Assembly: GCF_020510685.1 (NCBI RefSeq)
Contig: NZ_CP075185.1
Coordinates: forward strand, 558,001-622,000
Direction: 5' to 3'
DNA: 64,000 nt
From: Dechloromonas denitrificans
GTDB taxonomy: Bacteria; Pseudomonadota; Gammaproteobacteria; Burkholderiales; Rhodocyclaceae
Each line of letters starts with the position of its first letter. The stretch's first letter is position 1. The notes beneath the pieces were generated by a model, which had not been told where the DNA came from, searched no databases, and saw nothing but the letters and a program-made list of their open reading frames with translations. This document shows, in pieces, positions 47,990-56,886 of this stretch. The position numbers and the translations under genes were made by a program.

Positions 47990-48303
47990 TTCCCACATCC
48001 GGGAATGTTCGAGGTCAATATGCCGCGTACCGACAATTCGTTGATCAACAGTTCGACATCGCGTACGGCTGTCATGCGGCTGACCGCACAATGTCTTTGG
48101 ATCACGTCAGCCAAAGCCTCGCTCCTGGTGCCCTGCTGGATGGCCTGCAAAATCAGTATTGCTGTCGGGGTAACCCGGTAGAACATCCCGGTTTCCGTAT
48201 TCAATACAAATTCCGAACCGAAAAACTTCAGCGCTGGCAAAGTGCTTTCGCCGCCTCGGCCGGCTTCCTTCGAACGGGCAATTTTTGGTGTTTTTGTGTG
48301 CAT
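47986..48303 (-). CDS. PqqD-like small protein
   Basis: 105 residues. After a basic N-terminus the sequence follows the PqqD pattern: FVLNTETGMFYRVTPTAILI, a Q-Q-G turn, ALADVIQRHC and a C-terminal RDVELLINELSVRGIL. PqqD-like domains (RREs) bind precursor peptides in RiPP pathways or serve as chaperone-like partners. No precursor peptide gene was recognised nearby. It is first of a four-gene overlapping operon; the region 48304-48538 upstream holds a GC-rich hairpin and no gene. Confidence 0.75.
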   Translation of the reverse strand: MHTKTPKIARSKEAGRGGESTLPALKFFGSEFVLNTETGMFYRVTPTAILILQAIQQGTRSEALADVIQRHCAVSRMTAVRDVELLINELSVRGILTSNIPGCGK

Positions 48304-48440
48304 GATTCGCTTAAGCGTCGAGGTCCATCGCGGCCGCCTTTGTAACTGGCCTGGCCGCCAAAAGTAGCTCGCCAACTGGACACGATTGATAAACAGCGTT
48401 TGCCGACACAGGCCAGGCCGGACTGAACGGGCCGCCGAGG

Positions 48441-48462
48441 CCCCGGTCGGTTAAGACCGGGG
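48441..48462. other. GC-rich hairpin upstream of the PqqD-like operon
   Basis: CCCCGGTC GGTTAA GACCGGGG, an 8-bp perfect stem. No T-tract follows on either strand, so it is not a classical terminator. It lies between the peptide-binding lipoprotein gene and the PqqD-like gene and could be an attenuator or a processing site. The rest of 48304-48538 shows no recognisable feature. Confidence 0.4.
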
Positions 48463-48538
48463 GGGCTCAGTGCGACCATCCCGGGATGGTTACGCGAGCT
48501 ATCGAATCAGCAAACGCCGCAAACTCGATTGGCTGAGT

Positions 48539-50104
48539 TTATTCGTCCATGTACATGTTCCAGTAGAACTGGACTGGCGTCGTGATGCCCTTGACCTTGG
48601 TGCTGTAGGCAACCGGCTCGAAGAACTGCCCGAGGACACCGAGGACACCGGTTTCGGCAACTTGCTTCTGGACCTTCATGGCGATCTGCTTCCGCTCGTT
48701 GGCCGATTTGGCTCGGACATAGGCACCACGCAAGTCTTCAAGGACCGGGTCGTTCGGCCAACCGTACCAGCCGGTTGTCCGGTCGCCGGAGAAGGCGATT
48801 GCCATCGGATCCATGACGTCTGCGGCCAGCCACCAGGTGTGGAAGATATTCCAGCCACCGGCCCCGACTGCGTCGCGATTGGCGCGGCGTTCGGTCAGCG
48901 CGGCCCAAGTCATGTCTTCGACGCGAACGGTCATGCCGAGGTTGCGCAACTTGTCGACCGTGACCTTGGTGAAGGCCGAGATAACCGGGCTGTCCACCGG
49001 GTTCAGAATCACGACGGGCGTTCCGTCATAGCCGGCATCGCGCAGTGCCTTTTTCGCTGCCTCAAGTCCGGCTGGCTTCATCAGGTCGCTGGCTGCATCG
49101 TTGGCCAGTGGCGTTCCGCAGGGGAATACCGAATGGCAGACTCGCCAGAAGCTCGGGTTGCCCAAGGCCGCCGCCATGTAGTCTTCCTGTTGCATGGCTT
49201 GCAAAACGGCACGCCGAACCGCCGGCTTGTCGAACGGTGGCAGCAGGGTGTTGAAGCGGACCATGGCGATATTGCCGAGCGGATCGGTCGAGGTGACGAC
49301 GATGCCTTTCTTGCCCTCAAGTACCGGAATCGACTTGGTCGATGGTGATTCGACATAATCGACTTTGCCGGCAATCAGCGCCGCGACGGCCGAAGCCTGG
49401 TCCGGATAGTAGATCCATTCGATGCGATCAGCCTTGGCTACCTTGCCGCCGGCCGCCAGCGATTGGGGCTCGGTGCGTGGTACGTAGTCGCTGTTCTTGA
49501 CATAGACGGCCTTGCTGCCGGGTTCCCAGGCACTCTTCTTGAAAATGAACGGGCCGGAGCCGGTGGCATCCTGAATCGGCTTGAACGGATCGGTTTCCGC
49601 CACGCGTTTGGGCATCATGAACGGAACGTTGGCCGAAACCTTGGCCAGCGCTTCGAGCACGAAGGTATTGGGTTCCTTGAATTGAATGGTGAATGTCTTG
49701 GCATCACCGACGCTGATGTTCTGCACGTCGCGGAACAGCTGTTGACCGACGCCGTCACGCTTGCCCCAACGTTCCAGGGAGGCGACGCAGTCGGCCGCCG
49801 TGACATCGGTTCCGTCATGCCATTTCAGCCCGTCGCGCAGGGTGAATGTCCAGGTTTTCTTGTCATCGGAAACCGTCCATTTGTTCACCATCTGCGGTTG
49901 CGGCTCGAAACTCTCGTCAAGCGAGAACAACGTGTCATAAACCAGGTAACCGTGGTTGCGCGTGATATAGGCGGTTGTCCAGACCGGGTCGAGAACCTTG
50001 AGGTCTGTATGCGGGGCGACCCGCACGACGTTTGCGCAGCCGACGAGAGCGAATGACGCGAGCAGCGTGGCAGTATACAAAGTCGTTTTTGCTAAAGTTT
50101 TCAT
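48539..50104 (-). CDS. peptide ABC transporter substrate-binding protein
   Basis: 521-residue SBP_bac_5 (DppA/OppA-type) protein. The N-terminus is a lipoprotein-like signal (LLASFALVGCANV, lipobox cysteine near residue 23). The body has YLVYDTLFSLDESFEPQPQM, TWTFTLRDGLKWHDGTDVTA and SGPFIFKKSAWEPG. It would bind oligopeptides or similar ligands in the periplasm. No permease or ATPase gene is in the window, so it is an orphan binding protein. It is upstream of and co-oriented with the PqqD-like operon, 235 bp away. Confidence 0.92.
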   Translation of the reverse strand: MKTLAKTTLYTATLLASFALVGCANVVRVAPHTDLKVLDPVWTTAYITRNHGYLVYDTLFSLDESFEPQPQMVNKWTVSDDKKTWTFTLRDGLKWHDGTDVTAADCVASLERWGKRDGVGQQLFRDVQNISVGDAKTFTIQFKEPNTFVLEALAKVSANVPFMMPKRVAETDPFKPIQDATGSGPFIFKKSAWEPGSKAVYVKNSDYVPRTEPQSLAAGGKVAKADRIEWIYYPDQASAVAALIAGKVDYVESPSTKSIPVLEGKKGIVVTSTDPLGNIAMVRFNTLLPPFDKPAVRRAVLQAMQQEDYMAAALGNPSFWRVCHSVFPCGTPLANDAASDLMKPAGLEAAKKALRDAGYDGTPVVILNPVDSPVISAFTKVTVDKLRNLGMTVRVEDMTWAALTERRANRDAVGAGGWNIFHTWWLAADVMDPMAIAFSGDRTTGWYGWPNDPVLEDLRGAYVRAKSANERKQIAMKVQKQVAETGVLGVLGQFFEPVAYSTKVKGITTPVQFYWNMYMDE

Positions 50105-50356
50105 TTTTTTTTCTCCACTCAGTTATGTTGAAGAAACTACACCTGAAATAACTATAGTCTTGGTTGGCTCCAGTATCAGACCCAAATTAATTCTAGTTGA
50201 CCCATCGCAAAAACTCGGGTGGCGAGAATGACAATCAGCGTATATAGTGAAGTTATCAAAAGCTGTCAAAAACAACAAATTCAACAGAAAAGTGAAGCGT
50301 GTTATTTCCGGAGTTGCCTTGATCGTTCCGGAGAGCAAGGAACAGGAGGCCAAAAA

Positions 50357-51385
50357 ATGGCGGACCGTAGAGAAAAGGATGACTGGAGTGTTCTCGGTAG
50401 CGATCTGATGCCGTTTGTTGATCGGCGCTCGGGACGTGACCGCCGGAAAGAGGCTGACGAGCGGGCCGGTGGCGTTTCGCCATGGGCCGAAAAGCGGCAC
50501 GGCGATCGACGTTGTCTAGCCAGTACCGCCCTGTTGTGCATCTCCGCCTTGTTTGTCGCGCCGACGCAGGCGACCGAAAAAGTCAGCTTCGAAGCCAGTA
50601 ATGCCTATACCGCCGACAGCGTGAAATTGCGCGCCGATATCTCGAAGCCCGAAGGTAATGGTCCCTTCCCGGCGGTCGTTCTGATGCACGGCTGTGGCGG
50701 CTGGCAACCGGCAGTACGGCACGCGATGCGGGCCTATGCGGAATATCTCGTCGAGCATGGTTTCGTCGTCCTCGACCTCGATAGTTTTGGTCCGCGCAAC
50801 ATCGGCGGCGGCAAGGTTTGCGAAAGCATCAGGAGCCAGCGCGACGCGCTCGACTATCGAACTTCCGATGCTTACGACGCGCTGAAATATCTGCGTTCGC
50901 AAGATTACGTCGATGGCAAGAACATCTTTCTGATGGGCCAGAGCAATGGCGGCAGCGTTGCCATCAATGTCGCCAAGGGCGATGCGCCGCGCGACGCTCA
51001 GGCCGCCGATGGCGGTTATCGGGCGGTGGCGGCCTACTACCCGTGGTGTGGCTCGTTTGGTGGTCGCAAGGTCGAACTGGAGTCGCCGTTGATGGTTTTC
51101 GCGGGCACCGATGACGACTGGACGCCGGCCAGCGAATGCGAAGGCGTCAAGTCGACCAAGGCGGACTTGCAGCTGAAAACCTACCCCGGTGCCGCCCACT
51201 CGTTCGACCTCAACATCATGCCGCAGAAATATCTCGGGAAGTCGCTCGGCCATAACAAGGAAGCGGCGGAAGACAGCCGCCAACGGATGCTGGCCTTCTT
51301 CATCGAGCATACGATAGGGACCGATGTGGATTGGAAGATGACCCGTCTGGCGAAGAGCGGAACGCCGACGCAAGAACCGCGCTGA
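50357..51385 (+). CDS. dienelactone-hydrolase-like alpha/beta hydrolase with charged N-terminal extension
   Basis: 342 residues. The hydrolase part (from about residue 80) has AVVLMHGCGGWQP (oxyanion), the nucleophile elbow LMGQSNGGSVA (GxSxG), an aspartate in MVFAGTDDDWTP, and GAAHSFDLN histidine. It is preceded by ~50 cytosolic residues rich in DRR motifs (VDRRSGRDRRKE, EKRHGDRR) and a hydrophobic segment (STALLCISALFVAPTQA), so the enzyme domain is predicted periplasmic and possibly anchored. AGGAGG precedes ATG 50357. Substrate unknown. Confidence 0.85.
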   Translation: MADRREKDDWSVLGSDLMPFVDRRSGRDRRKEADERAGGVSPWAEKRHGDRRCLASTALLCISALFVAPTQATEKVSFEASNAYTADSVKLRADISKPEGNGPFPAVVLMHGCGGWQPAVRHAMRAYAEYLVEHGFVVLDLDSFGPRNIGGGKVCESIRSQRDALDYRTSDAYDALKYLRSQDYVDGKNIFLMGQSNGGSVAINVAKGDAPRDAQAADGGYRAVAAYYPWCGSFGGRKVELESPLMVFAGTDDDWTPASECEGVKSTKADLQLKTYPGAAHSFDLNIMPQKYLGKSLGHNKEAAEDSRQRMLAFFIEHTIGTDVDWKMTRLAKSGTPTQEPR

Positions 51386-51418
51386 CGGACCGGCTTGGGG
51401 TCAGCTAAGCAGATGGTT

Positions 51419-51455
51419 GACGGGGCAGCGTAACGAACAGTTGCGCTGCCCCGTC
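51419..51455. terminator. strong hairpin between convergent genes
   Basis: GACGGGGCAGCG (51419-51430) pairs with CGCTGCCCCGTC (51444-51455); the inner bases extend the stem to about 16 bp around GAACA. The following GTTTGT is only weakly T-rich. Probably a shared terminator. Confidence 0.75.
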
Positions 51456-51480
51456 GTTTGTCTGGCCGGGCCGGCTTCCT

Positions 51481-53505
51481 TCAGCTCCGGGCGAGGGTTT
51501 GCAGTGCCGGCATCAGCGGCTCGATCTGGGCCAGCGTGCGCCGCACGCCGACTGGCGAAAGGCCGGCGTATTCGCGCAATGCCTCGGTCGGCAGCGTGCC
51601 AACAATATGCTCAAGATCGCTGAAGCGCAGCCCCTGTCTGAGCAGATGGGCGATACAGGTATGGCGTAGCGTTTCCGGCGTGACGGTCGCCGGATCGTCC
51701 AGGCCGGCATCGTGGGCGGCGCAGATCAGCCGGCGTTTCAGTTCATCTTCGGAATGCGGTAGCTCGACGACTTCGCTGCGCTGGTGATCCGGCCGCAGGG
51801 CAATCGCAGCCAGTTGGCCGAACAGCATTTCCGGAAGGATGATCGAGCGGGCGGCGGGCCCCGGAATGCGAATGGCCGCCGCTTCCCGGTGCAGATCGGC
51901 AGCCGTGATGCGGCGGATTTCCGCCGGTGTCGCGCCGCACAGGAGCAGGGTCACCCACGGGAAATCTTCGTCAGGCACGGCCTGCAGCAGGCCGGCGACT
52001 TCCGCTTGCGCTAGCTCGCGCGGCAGATCGGCGATCCCCGGGAGCAGCGCCTGAGCAGCTTCGATCGGTGGCGGCAGCTTGTCCGGCAACGGTTGCCGGG
52101 CGAGCAGGGTGATCCAGGGTTGCGGCTGGCTTGGCGCCTGAATCGTGGCCGGCGGCGAGCGATTGAACTGCTCGATCAGGGCCATGGCGAGCAGGCCGGC
52201 GACGAGGGCCACGGCGAAGCTGATGGCGGCGTCGCGCGAATAATCCGGCCGCCAGATATCCGGCGCGGCGACCGCCGATTCGACCACCTGCACGGCGGGC
52301 ATCCGTGAGGTTTCGCTGGTTTCGCTCCGCAACAGGCGTTCGGACAGGCTGCGCCGGCTGGCTTCGAGCTGCGCCAGTTCGTCCTGCATCGATTTGAAGG
52401 TGGTGAAGTTCCTGGCGAACGAGTGCACGGCGCTGCGCTCCTCGGCAATCTGTCTTTGCAGCTTCAGTTGGGCCAGCCGGCTCGCCGCCAGGTCGTCCTC
52501 GGCTTCGCGGAGGGCGACCTGGCCCGCATTACCTTTCTGTTCGACAATCTGTCCCTCGAGATCGGCCAGGCGCGAGCGCATGCCGCGCGCATTGGGGTCC
52601 ATCGCCATGAATTGCGGCGTGTAGATGCGTTCCTGTTCGCGCAGCGCCTCGCGCAGCTGCGAGGCGCGCGTTTCGAGCGCCGCCAGGGTCGGGTTGTCGC
52701 GGGCCCGGACCACGCTCTTGCCGGCGGTCAGCGATTCGCGCAGCGAACGGACCCGGCCGTCGGCTTGGGCGACTTTGTCGCCGGCCTGGTTCAGGGACTC
52801 CGACAGTCCCTTCACCCGCGCCAGAATCTGGTTTTCGTCCCGCTCTCCGGAGACGATGTCGGCCGCTCGGCGAAAATCGTCCAATGCCTTCGTTTTCTCG
52901 GCCAGACGCCGGTCGAGATTGTCGAGTTCCTGGCGCAAGGTCGCGTTTTCGCTGGTTGCCGAACTGGCATAGCTGGCCAGGGTCTGCCACGAATAGGCTT
53001 CGATCAGGGCATTGAGGATCGCCGCGAGATGCTCGGGCTGTGGTCCGGTCATCGTCAGATCGACGAGATTGGTTTCGGGGATCGGTTCGGCGCTCAAGGC
53101 GGCCTGGATGCCGAGGGCCGGATCGGAACCGAATCCGGAGACGTCGACGCCGCGCTGGTGCAATGTGACCAGCGCCGCATCGATCTGCGGACGACTCAGA
53201 ATGCGCCCGGCTTCGCCGAGCAGGCTGCCGGCCGTGGCGCCGTTCGCCGCCGTCGTGACCGTTGCCGATCCGGGCTGAGCAGCGGCCAGTGCGGTGACGG
53301 CGCCGGCCGTCTTGATGGCTATTCTGGCTTGCGCGCGGTATTCCGCCGGGCGCGAGTAGGTAAATATCAGACCGACGGCGAGGACCGTCAGGAAAGTCCG
53401 GAGGAATACCCGCAGGCGCCGCCGGTTGCCGCGCACGGCCAGCTCGGCGGCGACGTCCGTTTCGTATGGCCGGGCGGGATTGACCAGTGTCTCGAAGTTC
53501 GTCAT
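51481..53505 (-). CDS. Wzz/GumC-like chain-length protein fused to degenerate tyrosine-recombinase domain
   Basis: 674 residues. Residues ~30-450 have the polysaccharide co-polymerase layout: helix near 35-55, periplasmic Wzz-type domain (TNLVDLTMTG), long coiled coil, and a second helix near 430-450 (AISFAVALVAGLLAMALI). From about residue 490 the sequence follows a tyrosine-recombinase catalytic fold: LLLCGATPAEIRRITAADLH, then TPETLRHTCIAHLLRQGL and SDLEHIVG, ending near LREYAGL. The first catalytic arginine and the HxxR histidine are replaced, so recombination is unlikely. No polysaccharide genes are adjacent. GAGGAG precedes ATG 53505. Confidence 0.8.
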   Translation of the reverse strand: MTNFETLVNPARPYETDVAAELAVRGNRRRLRVFLRTFLTVLAVGLIFTYSRPAEYRAQARIAIKTAGAVTALAAAQPGSATVTTAANGATAGSLLGEAGRILSRPQIDAALVTLHQRGVDVSGFGSDPALGIQAALSAEPIPETNLVDLTMTGPQPEHLAAILNALIEAYSWQTLASYASSATSENATLRQELDNLDRRLAEKTKALDDFRRAADIVSGERDENQILARVKGLSESLNQAGDKVAQADGRVRSLRESLTAGKSVVRARDNPTLAALETRASQLREALREQERIYTPQFMAMDPNARGMRSRLADLEGQIVEQKGNAGQVALREAEDDLAASRLAQLKLQRQIAEERSAVHSFARNFTTFKSMQDELAQLEASRRSLSERLLRSETSETSRMPAVQVVESAVAAPDIWRPDYSRDAAISFAVALVAGLLAMALIEQFNRSPPATIQAPSQPQPWITLLARQPLPDKLPPPIEAAQALLPGIADLPRELAQAEVAGLLQAVPDEDFPWVTLLLCGATPAEIRRITAADLHREAAAIRIPGPAARSIILPEMLFGQLAAIALRPDHQRSEVVELPHSEDELKRRLICAAHDAGLDDPATVTPETLRHTCIAHLLRQGLRFSDLEHIVGTLPTEALREYAGLSPVGVRRTLAQIEPLMPALQTLARS

Positions 53506-53627
53506 GGCAAGACTCCTCAACGCGCGCCATTGCCTTAAATACGCAGCTTACGTTTCCTGGCCGGCCAGCCAATCAGCCTGTATCGCGAACTGTGTCGGGG
53601 TCAGCCGGAGAGCGGGTAGGGCTTCGC

Positions 53628-54614
53628 CTACTCGCCTAAAACCAGCGTCATCGGTTTTCCGGAGCGTCGGCGCATCGCCTGAACGCCATCCCATAGCCGG
53701 AAATTGAGCGCCAGCGTCGCGCTGAGCAAAAGTGCGGCGCCGACGTTGTGCGCAACGGCGAGCGGCAAAGGCAGCGCGAGCAGCACATTGGCAATGCCGA
53801 GGCCGATCTGCAGCGCCAGCAGTGCGAGCAGCAGCCCGCCCCAGGCGCGCCAGGCCGGGCGGCGGAGCAGGGCAAGACCGAGGCTGCCGACGGTCAGCAG
53901 GATGAACAGGGCGCCGAGCCGGTGGCCCCAGTGGATGGCGGTCAGGGCGCTGGTCGACAGCAGGCTGCCGGCCGCCGTCTGGCCGAGTTCGCGGTGCACG
54001 GTGAAGGCCTCGGCGAAGTCCATGGCGGGCAGCCAGCGGCCCTGGCAGGTTGGAAAATCGGCGCAGGCCAGCGCCGCGTAATTGCTGCTGACCCAGCCGC
54101 CGAGGGCGATCTGCATGACGAGCAGGGCGAGTCCGAGCAGACCGCCGGCGCGCAGACCCGGGCTGGCCGTCGGGCCGGCCGGCCGGCTGTGCTGCCGCAG
54201 GTTGAGCCAGACGAGCAGCGCCAGCGTCGTCATGCCACCGAGCAGGTGGGCGCTGACCACCAGCGGTTTGAGCAGCAGCGTCACCGTCCACATGCCGAGC
54301 AGCGCCTGAAAGAAGACGATGCCGGCCAGCGCTGTCGGCAGCAACGGCGAAATGCGCGGCCGCAGGCGCCAGGCCAGCTGGCAGATGCCGAGGATGACCA
54401 GGCCGAGGCTGGCGGCGGCGTAGCGATGGGTCATTTCCTTCCATGCCTTGGCGCTGTCGGCGGCGTGTTCGGGGACACCGAGCAGGTGGCCGTAGCAGCC
54501 CGGCCAGTCGGGACAGCCGAGGCCGGCATCGGACAGCCGGACCCAGGCGCCCAGGCCGACGACGACCAGGGCGAGTCCGGCGGCGAGGATCAACAGGTAG
54601 CGGTAGAGGCGCAT
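53628..54614 (-). CDS. ctaA: heme A synthase
   Basis: Converts heme O to heme A for cytochrome oxidase. 328 residues with eight membrane helices and the conserved heme-ligand histidines in KEMTHRYAAASLG, VVSAHLLGGM, TVHRELGQT-like and IHWGHRLGALF segments. The start ATG 54614 overlaps the ctaB stop (TGATG). It is the last gene of the oxidase locus. Confidence 0.95.
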   Translation of the reverse strand: MRLYRYLLILAAGLALVVVGLGAWVRLSDAGLGCPDWPGCYGHLLGVPEHAADSAKAWKEMTHRYAAASLGLVILGICQLAWRLRPRISPLLPTALAGIVFFQALLGMWTVTLLLKPLVVSAHLLGGMTTLALLVWLNLRQHSRPAGPTASPGLRAGGLLGLALLVMQIALGGWVSSNYAALACADFPTCQGRWLPAMDFAEAFTVHRELGQTAAGSLLSTSALTAIHWGHRLGALFILLTVGSLGLALLRRPAWRAWGGLLLALLALQIGLGIANVLLALPLPLAVAHNVGAALLLSATLALNFRLWDGVQAMRRRSGKPMTLVLGE

Positions 54615-55507
54615 CAGACGAACAGGCGGTCGGCGAACAACGCGGCGAAGAGCAGCGTCAGGTAGATGATCGAATAGCGGAAGGCGCGCCGTGCCAGTCC
54701 GTCGCTGTAGGCGCGGCAGAGCGCCACGGCGTAGCCGAGAAAGACCAGGTCGAGCAGGCTGACGGCGGTCAGGTAGAACCAGCCGCTCATTCCCAGCGAA
54801 ACCGGGATCAGGCTGGCGGCGGCGAGCATCACGGTGTACAGCAGGATGTGCTGGCAGGTGAATTTGACGCCATGCGTCACCGGCAGCATCGGCAGTCCGG
54901 ACTGGGCGTAGTCGTCGCGCCGGTAGCAGGCCAGCGCCCAGAAGTGCGGCGGCGTCCACAGGAAGATGATCAGGAAGAGAACGAGCGGCTCGGCCGATAC
55001 CTGCCCGGTCATCGCGGTCCACCCGAGCAGTGGCGGCATGGCGCCGGAAGCGCCGCCGATGACGATGTTCATCGGCGTCGCCGGCTTGAGGATCAGCGTG
55101 TAGACGACGGTGTAGCCGACGAAGGTGGCCAGCGTCAGCCACAGCGTCAGGTCGTTGATGAAGGCATGCAGCAGCCAGAGGCCGGCGGCGCCGAGCAACA
55201 GGGCCAGGGTCATGGTTTCGAGCGGTGAAATGTCGCCGCGCGCGGTGGCCCGCCAGCGGGTGCGCGCCATCCGCGCATCGATGCCGCGCTCGACCAGGCA
55301 ATTGAGGGCGGCGGCGGCAAAGGCGACCAGCGCGATGCCGAGCGAGGCGACGAGGAAGCGGAGCAGCGGCGGGAAGCCCGGGGTCGCCAGGAACATGCCG
55401 ATCATCGCGGTAAACACGATCAGGCTGTTGACCCGCGGCTTGCACAGCTGGGCGAAGGCGGCGAAGTGCTGGCCGAGCGGCAGCGGGCGGGGGGCAACGG
55501 TTTCCAT
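54614..55507 (-). CDS. ctaB: protoheme IX farnesyltransferase (heme O synthase)
   Basis: Farnesylates heme B to heme O; UbiA-superfamily membrane enzyme of 297 residues. Motif [16 protein letters not shown] at residues 22-37, the Asp-rich [18 protein letters not shown], and [23 protein letters not shown] with [16 protein letters not shown] precedes the start. Positioned before ctaA as is typical. Confidence 0.96.
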   Translation of the reverse strand: METVAPRPLPLGQHFAAFAQLCKPRVNSLIVFTAMIGMFLATPGFPPLLRFLVASLGIALVAFAAAALNCLVERGIDARMARTRWRATARGDISPLETMTLALLLGAAGLWLLHAFINDLTLWLTLATFVGYTVVYTLILKPATPMNIVIGGASGAMPPLLGWTAMTGQVSAEPLVLFLIIFLWTPPHFWALACYRRDDYAQSGLPMLPVTHGVKFTCQHILLYTVMLAAASLIPVSLGMSGWFYLTAVSLLDLVFLGYAVALCRAYSDGLARRAFRYSIIYLTLLFAALFADRLFV

Positions 55508-55516
55508 CGTGATCTC

Positions 55517-56122
55517 CTAGCCGGTCCAGGCGAATTTGAGCAGTCGGTCGAGGTCGGCGCGCACCGCCTTGCCGGCGACGTCCGGGCGGTAGCTGATGAT
55601 CAGCTGGCCCTGCGGGTCGGCGACGTAAAGACGGTAGGCGTCTTGTTCGGTCGGCTGGTCCTTGCATGGCAGCCACAGGGCGGGCGCCGCGCCGACTACG
55701 AGGTCGGGTTGCTGCTGGCGAAGCGCCGTCAGCCCGCTGTCGCCGGCGTTGTCGGTCAGCACGACGCGGCGCAGGCGGCCCATGTCCTTGTTCAGCGAGA
55801 CCTGGATCCGGCGCATCTCGTCGACCCGGCCGCGGCAGGCGGCATCGCAGGCGCCGCGCCCGGCCAGGATGAGCAGCCATTTGCCGTGCAGCTCGGCGGT
55901 CGCCAGCGGCCGCCCGGCGCTGTCGAGCAGCCCGTCGGCCGGTAGCGGCTGCGGCGGGTTGAGCAGCGTGCCGTGATTGCCGGTGCGGGCCGGCTGCCAG
56001 CCGAGCAGATAAAGCCCGGCGGCGATGGCAAAGGGCAGGGCGAGCAGCGTGACGATCAGGACCAGCATCGGCAACCCGGAAGACGGGCGGGCCAGCGGTA
56101 GCGGTGCGCTGCTCGTGGTCAT
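55517..56122 (-). CDS. SCO-like thioredoxin-fold membrane protein of the oxidase locus
   Basis: 201 residues with a membrane anchor (LVLIVTLLALPFAIAAGLYLL, residues ~20-40) and a periplasmic domain resembling SCO1/SenC: WLLILAGRGACDAACRGRVDEM contains a CxxxC pair, and RLRRVVLTDNAGDSG, then DPQGQLIISYRP. Probably helps copper delivery or thiol maintenance for subunit II. Its start overlaps the SURF1 stop (ATGA). Less conserved than the divergent SCO1 at 61759. Confidence 0.75.
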   Translation of the reverse strand: MTTSSAPLPLARPSSGLPMLVLIVTLLALPFAIAAGLYLLGWQPARTGNHGTLLNPPQPLPADGLLDSAGRPLATAELHGKWLLILAGRGACDAACRGRVDEMRRIQVSLNKDMGRLRRVVLTDNAGDSGLTALRQQQPDLVVGAAPALWLPCKDQPTEQDAYRLYVADPQGQLIISYRPDVAGKAVRADLDRLLKFAWTG

Positions 56123-56886
56123 GGCCGGCGCACCAGGAAATAGCCCCAGATGCCGAGGCTGGCGACGGCGAAACCGAACCATTGCAGCGCGTAGCTGCGA
56201 TGCCGTTCGGCCCGCTCGTCGGGGCGCGGCCAGTCGCGGACGAAGCCGTGCGCCGAATCGGCGTCGAGCTGGACGACCAGCGGCTGGATCGGATAGGGCA
56301 GGGCCTGGCGGAAGCGTTCGAGATCGAGGTTCTGCCAAACCGGCGTCCAGCCGCTGACCGGCTGGGGCGCCAGATTGAAAAAGCGCTGGCCGGGCGTGAC
56401 GACGATGCCGCTCAGTTCGACCACGCCATCCGGCACGCCGATCGCCGGCAATTGCTGATGGTCGGCGGCGGCCGGCACCCAGCCGCGATTGACCAGCACA
56501 TGCAGCGTCGAGCCTTCGAGGCGGAGCGGCGTAATGACGTGGTAGCCGGCCTGTTCCCGATACAGCCGGTTGTCGATCAGGGTCTGCCGGCCGGCATCGA
56601 AACGACCGCGCAGGGCGACCCGGTGAAAGCGCAATGATTCGGCGTCGACCATCGTCGTCGGCAGGGTGATCGGCGCGTCGTGGCTGCGCCGGTCGAGTTG
56701 GGCCTGGATGGCGGTCTTGCTTGCGGCCTTGCGCCATTGCCACAGGCCGAGCGAAATGAAGGCGGGGAGCAGGAAGGCGAGCAGGATGCCGCCGAGGATC
56801 GCCACCCAGCGCCGGCTGGTCCTTGCCCGGCCGGCCGGCGGACGCGCATACTGAAACCCGGTTCGCGTCGCCGGAGCGTCTTCCAT
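56119..56886 (-). CDS. SURF1 family cytochrome oxidase assembly protein
   Basis: 255 residues from ATG 56886. Two membrane helices flank a periplasmic domain: near residues 29-48 (AILGGILLAFLLPAFISLG) and near the end (LQWFGFAVASLGIWGYFLV). SURF1 signatures are LGLWQWRKAA, ALRGRFDAGRQ, VNRGWVP and HRSYALQWFGFA. It supports heme a insertion in subunit I. ATG 56886 shares the palindrome CATG with the ATG of the divergent DUF2909 gene; an upstream ATG at 56922 lies inside that gene. Confidence 0.92.
   Translation of the reverse strand: MEDAPATRTGFQYARPPAGRARTSRRWVAILGGILLAFLLPAFISLGLWQWRKAASKTAIQAQLDRRSHDAPITLPTTMVDAESLRFHRVALRGRFDAGRQTLIDNRLYREQAGYHVITPLRLEGSTLHVLVNRGWVPAAADHQQLPAIGVPDGVVELSGIVVTPGQRFFNLAPQPVSGWTPVWQNLDLERFRQALPYPIQPLVVQLDADSAHGFVRDWPRPDERAERHRSYALQWFGFAVASLGIWGYFLVRRP

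Noticed and set aside
48441..48462. Hairpin as a rho-independent terminator for the peptide-binding lipoprotein gene
   Set aside because: The stem is good but no T-tract follows on the minus strand; kept only as a hairpin of unknown role.
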